DNA of 64,000 nt from Phycisphaerae bacterium (GTDB taxonomy: Bacteria; Planctomycetota; Phycisphaerae; Tepidisphaerales; Tepidisphaeraceae). The stretch spans positions 1-64,000 of the forward strand of contig BPJO01000005.1 of assembly GCA_026004655.1 (NCBI GenBank), in the 5' to 3' direction. The notes beneath the pieces were generated by a model. That model worked only from the letters and a program-made list of their open reading frames with translations, searched no databases and was not told where the DNA came from. Within the stretch, counting starts at the first letter, position 1. Each line of letters opens with the position of its first letter. Of the stretch, positions 26,052 to 35,586 are shown piece after piece. The translations under genes and the position numbers were made by a program.

Positions 26052-27059
26052 ATGGCTTTACAATCCAGAGGAGCGACCCGTCCGGTCTTACCGGCGTCTG
26101 CTTCGTATTCTGCCCTTGACCAACATGTCGAAATGCTGGTGTTCGAGTCGTCTGTCATGGGTTCGGTGATGGATGCTGCTGCCAGTATAGCCAACCGTCG
26201 TTCAACGGTATTGATTCTGGGAGAAACAGGGACTGGCAAAGAGATGCTGGCCCGATACATTCATTTCCATTCTGAACGAGCTTCCAAACCTTTTGTCACG
26301 GTCGATTGCTCAGCATTGACCGAATCGCTTTTTGAGTCGCAGTTGTTTGGGCATGTCAAAGGAGCCTTTACCGGTGCGATTCGGGACAGTCTTGGTTTTA
26401 TTCGGGCAGCTGATACCGGGACCTTGTTTATTGATGAAGTTGGTGAACTTCCGCCCGCGATGCAATCCAAACTGCTTCGGGTAATTCAAGAACGGGCAGT
26501 GATTCCGGTCGGCGATACTCGAAGTTATCCGGTGGACGTACGCGTTATCTGTGCCACCAATCGGGATATTGCCGGGATGGTCCAAGCCGGGACGTTCCGT
26601 GAGGATCTATATTTTCGTATCAATGTCATCACGCTTCACTTGCCACCGCTCCGCAAACGCCCAACAGACGTTATTCCCCTTGCGAAGCATTTCTTAGACC
26701 AACAAGCCAGGATTTACGGGGAACCCCCCAAACACCTCAGCCCCGAAGCCCGGGAAGCACTTCTCCGATATGCCTGGCCCGGAAACGTCCGTGAACTAGC
26801 CAACGTCATCGAACACGCTCATGTCCTTTCAGGTCCCGAATGCATCGAGCTTGAGCATTTGCCCGAACGGTTGTGGATCAACCCACCATCCCCCTTGTTC
26901 TCTGATTTGCATCTTGTGGAAATCGAACGCCGAGTGATCACCGAGGCCCTTCGGAGAACCAAAGGTAACAAGGCTGCGGCTGCACGATTGGTCGGTTTGA
27001 ACGTCCAAAAGTTTAAACGACACATGGCAAAGCTCAAAATCGAACTAAAAAACGTATAA
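26052..27059 (+). CDS. sigma-54-dependent transcriptional activator, PspF-like (no receiver domain)
   Basis: The AAA+ domain of bacterial enhancer-binding proteins is complete: Walker A GETGTGKEMLARYIH near residue 57, the sigma-54-contacting GAFTGA loop in GHVKGAFTGAIRDS, Walker B GTLFIDEVGELPPAMQ, and the arginine-finger segment FREDLYFRINV. A Fis-type helix-turn-helix closes the protein (KAAAARLVGLNVQKFKRHMA). Only about 30 residues precede the AAA+ domain, so it lacks a receiver, GAF or PAS module and resembles PspF, which is controlled by a partner protein. It implies an active RpoN regulon in this organism; the hsp20 gene at 42.5 kb has a matching promoter. Confidence 0.93.
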   Translation: MALQSRGATRPVLPASASYSALDQHVEMLVFESSVMGSVMDAAASIANRRSTVLILGETGTGKEMLARYIHFHSERASKPFVTVDCSALTESLFESQLFGHVKGAFTGAIRDSLGFIRAADTGTLFIDEVGELPPAMQSKLLRVIQERAVIPVGDTRSYPVDVRVICATNRDIAGMVQAGTFREDLYFRINVITLHLPPLRKRPTDVIPLAKHFLDQQARIYGEPPKHLSPEAREALLRYAWPGNVRELANVIEHAHVLSGPECIELEHLPERLWINPPSPLFSDLHLVEIERRVITEALRRTKGNKAAAARLVGLNVQKFKRHMAKLKIELKNV

Positions 27060-27110
27060 GCGCTTTTAAATTAATAGTTTATATCATTTTGCGTCAGTAT
27101 TTTTACCGCG

Positions 27111-27842
27111 TCAACAAGTGGTGTTTGGGTCAGAGGCGTTCGGACGGGCGGGGTATTTCGCCAGAGCAATCAGCATCCCAACGACGGCCAATCCGGTATG
27201 TAGCGCGACGCTTTTTCCCGGTCCGGACGGATAAGCATACAAGACATCTTGTCCTAAATTGGTCAGACGGGCATAAGCAATCGGGGCGTGAGTCCAGTCT
27301 CCCATTTCCGGAAACAGGCTAGCGACTGCAAAAAGTGGTTGATAGCCCAGCAGATGATCGATGCACCATTGTCCCCAAAGGGTATGAAAGTAAGGCGACA
27401 TCCAGACCGGCCAGGTCATCCAGCCTAAAAATAAGGTCAACAATAATCCACCGCCCGGTCCGTAACCGATCAGTCGGCCGATCCCTTGGGTCATGCTCAT
27501 CATCCCGCAGCAGATCACCCAAGTCATCAGAACAAACCCCAGGATATCCCGGAGGGTGTATCCGACCGAGCCCAGCCCCAGGATCATCGGGCTACAACAT
27601 CCCACACTGACGGAAAAGGAGAAAACCGTCCCAATGCCTAAGTTTTTCGCAAGTTCGTTCAATCCGATTCCCAAAAGTCCGGACACGAACAGGATGGAAA
27701 AAATCGACCCCAGAGAAACATCCAGCAGGCAGTAGATCACCAGCCCCAAGGTCATCGCAAGGGTGATTGCGAGACAAAGACTTAGTAAGACCCGGGGTGA
27801 GAAGGTCAGTCTGTGCAAGAGATAATCCGAGATCGGATTCAT
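27111..27842 (-). CDS. polytopic membrane protein of unknown family
   Basis: The 243-residue product has about six hydrophobic helices (for example FSPRVLLSLCLAITLAMTLG, SIFSILFVSGLLGIGLN, GGGLLLTLFLGWMTWPVWM, ALHTGLAVVGMLIALAKYP). The order of hydrophobic segments and the FAVASLFPEMGDW extramembrane loop recall Yip1-domain proteins, but I cannot confirm membership. It follows the HtrA protease gene by 26 bases on the same strand, so the two are probably co-transcribed and both envelope-directed. Confidence 0.7.
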   Translation of the reverse strand: MNPISDYLLHRLTFSPRVLLSLCLAITLAMTLGLVIYCLLDVSLGSIFSILFVSGLLGIGLNELAKNLGIGTVFSFSVSVGCCSPMILGLGSVGYTLRDILGFVLMTWVICCGMMSMTQGIGRLIGYGPGGGLLLTLFLGWMTWPVWMSPYFHTLWGQWCIDHLLGYQPLFAVASLFPEMGDWTHAPIAYARLTNLGQDVLYAYPSGPGKSVALHTGLAVVGMLIALAKYPARPNASDPNTTC

Positions 27843-27868
27843 CCGTTTGGGTCTCCATCGACCGGGGA

Positions 27869-28991
27869 TCAGGGTCTTCTTCGGATCGAACTGTCGAGCA
27901 TGATTTTCTTCTCAAAGATTCGACCTTCCCGCCAGTATCGGACGACGACCGTATCTCCGGGCTTGTATTTTTCGAGGGCAAGGTACATATCGTCGCTACT
28001 GGTGACAGGACGACCGTCGATCGAGAGGATGATATCCCCGACGCGGATTTGTCCGTTGCTGAGTCGAGTGGTACCCCGGAGTCCTGCAACCTCTGCGGCG
28101 CTTCCGGGCAGGGTCTGGACGATCACAACCCCTTGTACATTCAGACGTTGAGCGAACCGACGGGAAAGTTCATCGCTCATAGTGACCCCGAGGGCAGCCC
28201 GTTCGACCATTCCGAACTTGATCAACTGGGGGACCACCCGGTTGATCGTATCGACGGGGACGGCAAAACCCGATGCCCGCGCTGGTTCCTGAAGGAGAAA
28301 AAATGGCGGTGTTCATACCGATCAGTCGGCCGGCGCTATCTAAGAGCGGTCCTCCGGAGTTTCCCGGGTTAATAGCAGCATCGGTCTGGATTACGTTTTC
28401 GATCGGTTGACCGGTGACGGCTCGGATGGTCCGTCCCAAAGCCGATACAATCCCGGTCGTCAGGGTATGGTCTAGTCCGAAAGGATTTCCTATGGCGTAA
28501 ACGTTTTGACCGACCTGCAAGTCATGACTGGTGCCCACCGGAATGGGTGTGATTGATCCCCTCGGGCGAATCCGAAGAACAGCAATATCGTGCTCGGGCG
28601 CTATGCCTACGAGGTCGGCCGGGTAGGCTTGTTCGTCACTGAAGGCGACGATGGCTGAGCTAGCCCCCTGAATGACGTGGTAATTGGTCACGATATGACC
28701 ATTGTCGTCCCAGACGAATCCCGAACCGGTTCCCGCGTCCACTTCTCCGACGCCTCGACCGAAAAAGTCGATCTGTTGCTGACGGGTGGTGATGAAAACG
28801 ACGGACGGGCTGATCCGACGGAACAATTCGATGGTTGATTGTTCGGACGGATTTAGATCTCCTCTAACGCTAGGCACGCGCGGTTCGGCTTCGATCGGTT
28901 GGTAGGCGACAAAAAGGACATATGCCAGAAGGCCTCCCAAGAATCCTGAGAGTAAGATGGTTCGCCAGCTCGGTATCGGCTGAGGAGTCAT
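27869..28991 (-). CDS. HtrA/DegP-like serine protease with one PDZ domain (one frameshift)
   Basis: HtrA proteases degrade or refold damaged envelope proteins. An N-terminal anchor ([20 protein letters not shown]) is followed by a trypsin-like domain with the triad His ([11 protein letters not shown]), Asp ([10 protein letters not shown]) and Ser ([11 protein letters not shown]). The PDZ domain lies in another frame: [20 protein letters not shown], then [19 protein letters not shown]. Removing one base from the A4 (plus strand) at 28265-28268 joins AGIGF to [20 protein letters not shown] and yields about 373 residues. Retention of every catalytic residue suggests the break is an error. It is divergent from the rhamnulokinase gene. 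Confidence 0.9.
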
Positions 28992-29122
28992 ACCAGTTTC
29001 CTTTCCAGTCGCGGTATTGTAACTACGGTTATAGGATCGAAAACATAACGTTTTTGTTCGGGTTCGGAGAAATTGCGGTTCTTTGTTCAGATATTACCAT
29101 CGGTCACGAGCGAGGAACGGAT

Positions 29123-30552
29123 ATGGTTGATAAAAAATACCTGGCATTTGATTTCGGCGCTGAAAGCGGACGCGCGATCCTGGGCCTATTGAGCGACGGG
29201 AAGCTCAACCTGGAGGAAAAACACCGGTTTGCCAACCCGATGGGACAGATGCGCAACCGTCTTCAATGGGACCTGTTGGGGCAATGGGAACAGATCAAAC
29301 AGGGTTTGAGGAAAACCAAGGGTGTTTCATTGGACGGGATCGGGGTGGATACCTGGGGAGTGGATTTTGGTCTCCTGGATGAATCGGGAGAAGTGATCGG
29401 AAATCCGACGATGTACCGGGATAGTTGCACACAGGGGATGATCGAAGATGTCAATTCGGTTGTCGGAACAGGAACGGTGTATCAGACGACCGGCATTCAG
29501 ACCATGTTTTTCAACACGTTGTATCAGTTGCGGGCCTTGGTGAAAAACCGCAGCCCGCGTCTGACGACTGCTTCGAGGCTGCTATTCATGCCGGACCTGT
29601 TTAACTATCTGCTGACCGGAGTGGCCAAAGGAGAGTTTTCGATCGTTAGCACGTCCCAGATGTATGACCCGGTCCGCAAGACATGGGCCGAGGATCTTTT
29701 AAGGAAACTGGACATCCCGACTCATATACTGCCTGTGATCATTCCGACGGGAACGGTGTTGGGGCCTTTGTTGCAGGAAGTGGCTCGAGAGTGCGAGATC
29801 CCTTCAGCCCCCGTGATCGCCACAGCCGGTCATGATACAGCCAGTGCCGTGGTCTCTGTTCCTGCATCGACCCCGAACTGGTGTTATATTTCGTCCGGAA
29901 CATGGTCGTTAATGGGGGTGGAACTGGACCGGCCGATCATCAATGACAAATCGTTGAAGTATAACTACACGAACGAAGGGGGGATTCGGGGGGGACGATC
30001 CGATTCTTGAAAAATATCATGGGAATGTGGTTGATCCAGGAATGTCGAAGACACTTCATTAAAGAAGGTCACGAATACAGCTATGCCGAGCTGACTCGAC
30101 TGGCATCAGAGGCTGAGCCTTTTGCGGTGTTGGTGGATCCGGATTTTCCCCCCTTTCGCGACGCCCCGGCGACATGCCCCCGCAAAATCGACCAGTTCTG
30201 TGAACGCACCGGCCAAACCAAGCCAGAATCGGTAGGGGGCTTACGTTCGGTGCTGTGTAGATTCGTTGGCGCTGAAATACAGGCAAACTCTGCAGGGTCT
30301 GCAGGACATCCTGGACCGATCCATCGACACGATCCACATTGTCGGTGGGGGGGACGCAGAATGAGCTGCTCAATCAACTCACAGCAGACGTCTGCCAACG
30401 TGTTGTTGTGACCGGTCCTGTCGAAGCGACAGCCGTGGGCAATATCCTGGTCCAGGCGATCGCCACCGGTGCTGTTGCGGATATCGTACAAGCCCGGCAG
30501 GGTGGTACGGGATAGTTTCCCCGTCAAACATTACAACCCCCTCTCGTTCTAA
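29123..30552 (+). CDS. rhaB: rhamnulokinase-like FGGY-family sugar kinase (frameshifted)
   Basis: FGGY kinases phosphorylate sugars; RhaB makes L-rhamnulose-1-phosphate. The N-terminal ATP domain starts [20 protein letters not shown], with [18 protein letters not shown], a [10 protein letters not shown] block and the central [13 protein letters not shown] and [12 protein letters not shown] motifs. After 29987 the frame breaks repeatedly: G7 at 29988-29994 (two extra bases), C6 at 30148, C4 at 30164, C5 at 30177, G5 at 30235, G7 at 30347 and G3 at 30500. Removing these eight bases gives a continuous C-terminal domain ([55 protein letters not shown]) ending at TAA 30550-30552, about 473 residues. 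The ATG at 29123 starts the family motif. Confidence 0.85.
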
Positions 30553-30604
30553 CACAGAAATAGAATCCGTCTACGAACGCTTCCTTTCATATCAACAATA
30601 GTCG

Positions 30605-31589
30605 ATGCGTATTGACAGCCATGTTCATATCTCAGCTGTTCTGCCCGGACATGGGTCCATGTCGGCCCGACTGAGTGGATCCATCCCGTTCAAGTTTCTC
30701 CGATGGAGGTTTGATATCGGTTCGATCGACGAATCGAGTGATCAAAGGTTGGAAGCGCTGTTGGTAGGACAGTTAAACGCGTGCGACCGACTGGATGCTG
30801 CGGTCGTTCTGGCCTTTGACGCGGTGTACGACCGTCACGGTCGTCGGGACGAGCAAAATACGCATCTGTTCGTCGAGAATGACTATGTCATGACTCTAGC
30901 CCGGAAGCATCCGAAAGTGCTTTTTGGGGCATCGATTCATCCGTATCGAAAAGACGCGATCGAGGAGCTCGAGCGATGTGTGAAAGGCGGAGCGGTCCTG
31001 GTCAAATGGTTGCCGATTACCCAAGGCATCGATCCGTCATCCCCCTTTGTGTTACCCCGTTTTATGAGGCTTTGGCTCATTTCCGCATTCCTCTGCTATC
31101 TCACACCGGTGGGGAAAAGATGCTTCCCAATCTGAAACGGTCATGCCGATCCGACATTGCTGTTACCGGCAGTTCGACGGGGGGGTAACGGTCATCGCTG
31201 CCCATTGCGGGACGCGGTCCGGGTTTTCAGAATCCGATTACTTGGATACGTTCGTAAGAATGGCGCTTGAGCACGAGCGTTTTTATGGGGACAGTTCGGC
31301 TCTGAATCTTCCGACCCGTTGGCACGCGTATGAACCGATCCTGAATGATCCACGGGTGCGACAGAAAATCATTCACGGGAGTGATTGGCCGGTCCTGCCT
31401 ATCCCCCCTCTCGGTCGGTTGGGAGGGGATAAAACGTTCGAATTGCTCGATGAATCGAATTGGTTAAAACGAGATATTCTCATCAAAGAAGCGTTAGGAC
31501 TGGATGAGACGGATTTGTGTCGTGGGGCGACGATCTTGCGTATTGACCAACGGGATTCATTTATGCTCGAATCGTCCGTCAGGTCCTAA
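30605..31589 (+). CDS. amidohydrolase-family metal-dependent hydrolase (frameshifted)
   Basis: The TIM-barrel amidohydrolase signature D-x-H-x-H is at the very N-terminus (MRIDSHVHISAVLPGHG). VLFGASIHPYRKDAIEELER and KGGAVLVKWLPITQGIDPSS follow. Then, across frames, one finds PFYEALAHFRIPLLSHTGGE, VTVIAAHCGTRSGF and IIHGSDWPVLPIPPLGRLGG, the last with the conserved metal Asp. Removing one base each at C5 (31041-31045), C4 (31055-31058), near 31141-31146 and G7 (31179-31185) restores one protein of about 327 residues. Substrate is unknown. It follows the rhamnulokinase gene by 52 bases and overlaps the convergent hydrolase gene by 33 bases at its end. Confidence 0.75.
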
Positions 31590-32507
31590 TTCCTGAACAA
31601 ACTCCTTGTCGAGCCAATTTTTCTGATTCGAATCCTGTTTGAGAAAGGCGTCGAGAAACGCGACCGAAGACTTGACTATCAGGTCTGCATATTTGCGTCC
31701 CATGATTCCTCGACCGGTGAACATCATGTGGTCACCATCCTGAAAAACGACCAGATACTGGTTCGATGCTCGGATCTGTTGGTAAGGCAACGTTCGGTCT
31801 TCGGGCTTTAAATCGGGTTGAACCGGGGAGGTATCTTTTGTTCCGGTCATGTGAAAGATCGGGATCCGGATTTTTTCAAACTCCCGGGGGTTTTTGTCGG
31901 AAGGGGGAGACGGACTCATCACGATGGCGCAGGTGATTCGAGGATCCGCAGTATTGAGAGTCTTGTTACCGATCGTTCGAGTTTGTCCGGCAACGGCGAG
32001 GGTCGTATAGGCGCCGAATGAATGCCCGGTCATCGAGATTCGGGACAGGTTCATCTTCTTGTGAAGGATGTGAGAACCGGATGAATCTAGCTCTTGAAGA
32101 TGATCGAGAACAAAATGAATGTCTTGAATCCGGTTAAGCAGTTGTTGAGCATTCGCAGCCGATATCAGCCGGGAAATCCCATCGGGTCGACCTTGCCAGA
32201 CCGACACATCGCTACCAGGATGTTGGACGGCAATAACAATATAACCGTTTTGTGCCCAACGACTTAGAATCGATTGTGCGATTTCGCGTGATCCTCCTAG
32301 TCCGTGAGAATACAAAACGACCGGTAAGGGATTTTTCTCTGAAAGTTCTTGTGGACAGTATATTTTGACCGGAACCGTGCGGTCACGCGTAGGGTCTTTC
32401 CAGTCTTCTAGCAACGTTTGAACCGGTCCTGCCCACACGGGCGATAGACCGCTTCCGATCCACCCCAACCACAGGATCCTGAACAGAGAACGAAAGCTTA
32501 TGGACAT
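31557..32507 (-). CDS. secreted alpha/beta hydrolase, PAF-acetylhydrolase/chlorophyllase-like
   Basis: From the ATG at 32507 the protein is 316 residues with a signal peptide (SLFRILWLGWIGSGLSPVWA). The alpha/beta hydrolase core shows the oxyanion strand VVLYSHGLGGSREIA, nucleophile elbow TGHSFGAYTTLAVAG (Ser near residue 155), acid residue in HMTGTKDTSPV and the His in FQDGDHMMFTG. This arrangement is close to bacterial platelet-activating-factor acetylhydrolase or dienelactone-type esterases; the natural substrate is unknown. An upstream GTG gives a longer form without an obvious reason. It converges on the amidohydrolase gene. Confidence 0.83.
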   Translation of the reverse strand: MSISFRSLFRILWLGWIGSGLSPVWAGPVQTLLEDWKDPTRDRTVPVKIYCPQELSEKNPLPVVLYSHGLGGSREIAQSILSRWAQNGYIVIAVQHPGSDVSVWQGRPDGISRLISAANAQQLLNRIQDIHFVLDHLQELDSSGSHILHKKMNLSRISMTGHSFGAYTTLAVAGQTRTIGNKTLNTADPRITCAIVMSPSPPSDKNPREFEKIRIPIFHMTGTKDTSPVQPDLKPEDRTLPYQQIRASNQYLVVFQDGDHMMFTGRGIMGRKYADLIVKSSVAFLDAFLKQDSNQKNWLDKEFVQELGPDGRFEHK

Positions 32508-32566
32508 TGATTGAGTGCTCCAAAAATGAAACGCGGTCACGAGCAGGATATTGTCAGGACCGACGA

Positions 32567-33352
32567 TTAGTTGTTGTAAGGCGCGATCCCGTCAGGAGTT
32601 ACCAGAAAAATACGGTCCGTGACCTGATGGGGCATCGTACGATAGTCTTGCTGAACTTGTGACCGGAGTCGTCCGATCGTCTCGGTGTCACTTTTAAAGC
32701 ACAACAAAATATCACGGTTGGGGATCGCTGCGGCAAACGGACTGCCCAACGGTTCACGCAATGCTGCGTGTAAAGAGGGAAGGAGCAACCGAGTGGCATC
32801 AAAACCGTCGAGTGTTTGAAACAGGATCAGGTTCACTGCCCCGTTTTCGTCCTGAGCGGTATGGGCCTGAAGTGTCTGGCTACGGGATACCAGATTTTGT
32901 AAACAAACCTCGTGCAACTGTTCCATGGAGATCGACCATTTCTGCAAAACTTCATTCGGCAGATACGCGATCGTCCGGTCCCCGTCGAGCACGTAGGTAA
33001 CGGATAATCCCTCGATCAATGATTGAGTGATGATGTTGGATTTTCGCAGCTCGGCCAGTTCCGATGCGACAACCATCGGCATCAGACGGTCCTTGATTTC
33101 TTCAAAGGTTGCAAACCGATCGGGCGTGCCTTCGCTGTCTCGAAGCAATTCCACAGCCCATCGTTCGACATGATGTCTCAACTGGTCAGGCGCCAACTGA
33201 TACATCCGATAGAGATTTTCCAAAGACGCGGTTCTCCCATTCAGACGCAAAGAAAACGATTGTTCTGCTCGGGCGATTTTGACCAACGGAAATCTCGCCC
33301 GGACGATCTGGATCACCTGTTGGGAGAATTGCTCGCGGGTTACATCCGACAT
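32567..33352 (-). CDS. DUF1444 (YtpQ-like) family protein
   Basis: This 261-residue protein (from the ATG at 33352; the track start is earlier) has the features of DUF1444: an N-terminal FSQQVIQIVRARFPLVKIAR helix, SFSLRLNGRTASLENLYRMY, a YVLDGDRTIAYLPNEVLQKW segment, and the C-terminal block NRDILLCFKSDTETIGRLRS. It is a soluble cytoplasmic protein of unknown function; B. subtilis YtpQ is the best-known member. It lies 59 bases upstream of the secreted hydrolase gene on the same strand. Confidence 0.82.
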   Translation of the reverse strand: MSDVTREQFSQQVIQIVRARFPLVKIARAEQSFSLRLNGRTASLENLYRMYQLAPDQLRHHVERWAVELLRDSEGTPDRFATFEEIKDRLMPMVVASELAELRKSNIITQSLIEGLSVTYVLDGDRTIAYLPNEVLQKWSISMEQLHEVCLQNLVSRSQTLQAHTAQDENGAVNLILFQTLDGFDATRLLLPSLHAALREPLGSPFAAAIPNRDILLCFKSDTETIGRLRSQVQQDYRTMPHQVTDRIFLVTPDGIAPYNN

Positions 33353-33500
33353 CGAACCGATTCTAGCAACCCGTACGGACTTGCGAAACACAAATTGATC
33401 GAAGGGGGGGCATTCCCTAGTTTTAGGGTGGGGAAATGGGATTTTTCAACGCGTGTCATCCGATGGTAAAGATTGTTCGGACACTGAGTATGATAGGGGT

Positions 33501-34403
33501 GTGAATAATCGATCATCTGTCTATGCTGCTGCCGAAGCGATCTGTCGGGAACATGCCAAGAGTTTCTATTTTGCTTCGCATTTTCTGACAGAGCACAAGA
33601 AGCGTCATGCCTGCGCGGTTTACGCGTTTTGCCGGCTTTTGGATGACACGGTGGATCAATCCGACTCGGGTGAGCAACAAAAGCAGCGTCTGGAAATGTT
33701 CGAAGACCTGTTGGACCGTTGTTACGACGGAAAACTCGATCACGATTCGACACCGAACGGTTTTGCGTTACAGGCGTTTTCGATGACGGTGAGGGAATGC
33801 CGAATTCCCCGAAGACTTTTCCATGAACTCGTCGAAGGGTGTCGGATGGATCTGACCATTCGACGTTATCCGGACTGGAAATCCCTTGAACGTTATTGTT
33901 ATCACGTCGCCGGGGTGGTGGGGTTGATCATGTGTTACGTGTTCGACCTGTCGGAGTCGTTGGCGCATCAGCAAGCCGTTGGGATGGGCAACGCGATGCA
34001 ATTAACCAATATTCTGAGGGACGTGGGGGAAGATGCCGATCGGGGCAGGATTTATCTTCCCCAGGACGAGATGAAACAATTCGGGGTACAAGAATCAGAC
34101 ATTCTGAGCAAAAATCCGACACCGGCTTTCAAGGCGTTGATACGATTTCAAATCGACCGGGCCAGACAGTTGTATCGACAAGCCAGTCGGGGTTTGTGCG
34201 AACTGCCCGGCGACGGATCGAGACAGACGGCGTGTGTCATGGCAAGCGTTTATAGCGGAATCCTACACGCCATTGAAAAGCAGGATTACGACGTGTTCTC
34301 ACAACGCGCTCATTTAGGATTAATCGATAAGCTTAAACGACTCGGACCCGCGATGAGACTGTCACGACTGGAATATGCTGATGGGTTGCCCGATGTTTTT
34401 TGA
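33501..34403 (+). CDS. crtB: phytoene/squalene synthase family prenyltransferase
   Basis: Head-to-head prenyl synthases condense two GGPP or FPP molecules to phytoene or presqualene diphosphate. Both Asp-rich motifs that bind diphosphate-Mg are present: FCRLLDDTVDQSD near residue 50 and QLTNILRDVGEDADRGRIYL near residue 170. The N-terminal ICREHAKSFYFASHFLTEHK and the C-terminal YSGILHAIEKQDYDVFSQRA segments are typical. I chose the GTG at 33501; a GTG 16 codons upstream is also open. The product is 300 residues. Without hpnC, hpnE or crtI nearby I cannot say whether it makes carotenoids or squalene/hopanoids, so the symbol is provisional. Confidence 0.85.
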   Translation: MNNRSSVYAAAEAICREHAKSFYFASHFLTEHKKRHACAVYAFCRLLDDTVDQSDSGEQQKQRLEMFEDLLDRCYDGKLDHDSTPNGFALQAFSMTVRECRIPRRLFHELVEGCRMDLTIRRYPDWKSLERYCYHVAGVVGLIMCYVFDLSESLAHQQAVGMGNAMQLTNILRDVGEDADRGRIYLPQDEMKQFGVQESDILSKNPTPAFKALIRFQIDRARQLYRQASRGLCELPGDGSRQTACVMASVYSGILHAIEKQDYDVFSQRAHLGLIDKLKRLGPAMRLSRLEYADGLPDVF

Positions 34404-34427
34404 ATGAATCGAAGGTTCGGACGGATG

Positions 34428-34448
34428 ATATCCGCATGATTCGGATAT
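34428..34448. terminator. hairpin after the phytoene/squalene synthase gene
   Basis: ATATCCG pairs with CGGATAT across a 7-base loop in the 75-bp gap before the cyclophilin gene. No T tract follows, so it is either a weak terminator or part of the cyclophilin promoter region. Confidence 0.35.
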
Positions 34449-34478
34449 ACTCGTGTGGGTAAAAGAAAGGAACAATCA

Positions 34479-34961
34479 ATGCCCAAAAGTTATGCTGCAG
34501 CTCCGTCGATGAAGATCGACCCGACAAAAAAATACGTGGCAACGATCGAAACCAATCGAGGAAAAATTGTGTTAGACCTGTTCGCGGACCGGGCACCGGT
34601 GACCGTGAATAATTTCGTTTTTTTGGCCCGCGAAGGATTTTATAACGGGTTGAAGTTCCATCGTGTGATTGCTGACTTTATGATCCAAGGGGGTTGTCCG
34701 TGGGGAACCGGAACGGGTGGTCCGGGGTATAAATGGGCTGACGAGAAATCGGCTTTGGACATCAAACACCGTAAAGGCAGCCTAAGCATGGCCAATGCGG
34801 GTCCGAACACCAACGGCAGTCAGTTTTTCATCACTCACGTTGAAACCGATTGGTTGAACGGTAAACACGCCGTCTTCGGGCAGGTCCGTGAAGGTCAGGA
34901 CGTGGTCGATACCACCCAGCAGGGGGACCTCATCCGATCGATCACAATTACCGAATCCTGA
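34479..34961 (+). CDS. cyclophilin-type peptidyl-prolyl cis-trans isomerase
   Basis: Cyclophilins catalyse cis-trans isomerisation of peptidyl-prolyl bonds during folding. All core motifs are seen: [39 protein letters not shown] with the catalytic Arg, [20 protein letters not shown] and [12 protein letters not shown]. The 160-residue length and lack of a signal peptide point to a cytoplasmic PpiB-type enzyme. The ATG at 34479 has the ribosome site GAAAGGAAC, so the longer track start at 34455 is rejected. Transcription is probably monocistronic. Confidence 0.95.
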   Translation: MPKSYAAAPSMKIDPTKKYVATIETNRGKIVLDLFADRAPVTVNNFVFLAREGFYNGLKFHRVIADFMIQGGCPWGTGTGGPGYKWADEKSALDIKHRKGSLSMANAGPNTNGSQFFITHVETDWLNGKHAVFGQVREGQDVVDTTQQGDLIRSITITES

Positions 34962-35005
34962 TGGCTTGGTGTCTGAATCGGTGATCCGTTTGGAATCAAA
35001 TCTGT

Positions 35006-35389
35006 TTAGGCCATGGGCAGACGGGAAGGGTGGTCGATCTGCTCGGTGATGGTGTTGGACTGGTTGAGGATCAGTACGCGGGCTTTATGGGAGTCGATCT
35101 CCGATTCGTTGACCCAGTCAAAAGCCATGATAATGACACGATTACCGACCCGAGTAAGTCTCGCGGCTGCACCGTTGATACCGATGACGCCGCTCCCTGC
35201 TTCTCCGGGAATGATGTAGGTTTCGAACCGGTTTCCGTTTTCACAATCGGCAATCAAAACGGCTTCGTTCGGTCGCAATCCTGCTGCAGCAAGCAAACGG
35301 GTGTCGATCGTGACACTGCCATGATAATTGACATCCGTGAAGGTCACACGGGCCTGATGAAGTTTGGCGCGGAGCAGCTTGCGAAACAT
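35006..35389 (-). CDS. panD: aspartate 1-decarboxylase
   Basis: PanD makes beta-alanine for pantothenate and CoA synthesis. It is a self-cleaving pyruvoyl enzyme: the Gly-Ser cleavage site lies in VNYHGSVTIDTRLLAAAG near residue 24. The family start MFRKLLRAKLHQARVT and the C-terminal GINGAAARLTRVGNRVIIMA block are complete. The length (127 residues) is normal. It is a single gene between the cyclophilin gene and ilvE, with no panBC nearby. Confidence 0.97.
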   Translation of the reverse strand: MFRKLLRAKLHQARVTFTDVNYHGSVTIDTRLLAAAGLRPNEAVLIADCENGNRFETYIIPGEAGSGVIGINGAAARLTRVGNRVIIMAFDWVNESEIDSHKARVLILNQSNTITEQIDHPSRLPMA

Positions 35390-35586
35390 GGGGAATGGAT
35401 TCTAACACAAACCACGGGTTTGGCTATGAATCGTCAGTTCTGTCCCCGGCAATTGGTTCAAAACCGTTGTTCGGAAGTCCACCTGTCCGGGTTCATGGAC
35501 TTGCCAAAACGGGCTGGGTGCTTTTCAATATCCGACCCGGTTTTCCTGCTGTGGGGTAGGAAACGGTTTCGGCAAGTGGAGACCCC

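Noticed and set aside
2605-31589. Alternative genetic code or stop-codon readthrough as cause of the broken genes
   Set aside because: Intact genes end normally with TGA, TAA or TAG at family-consistent places, and the breaks are frame changes, not in-frame stops.
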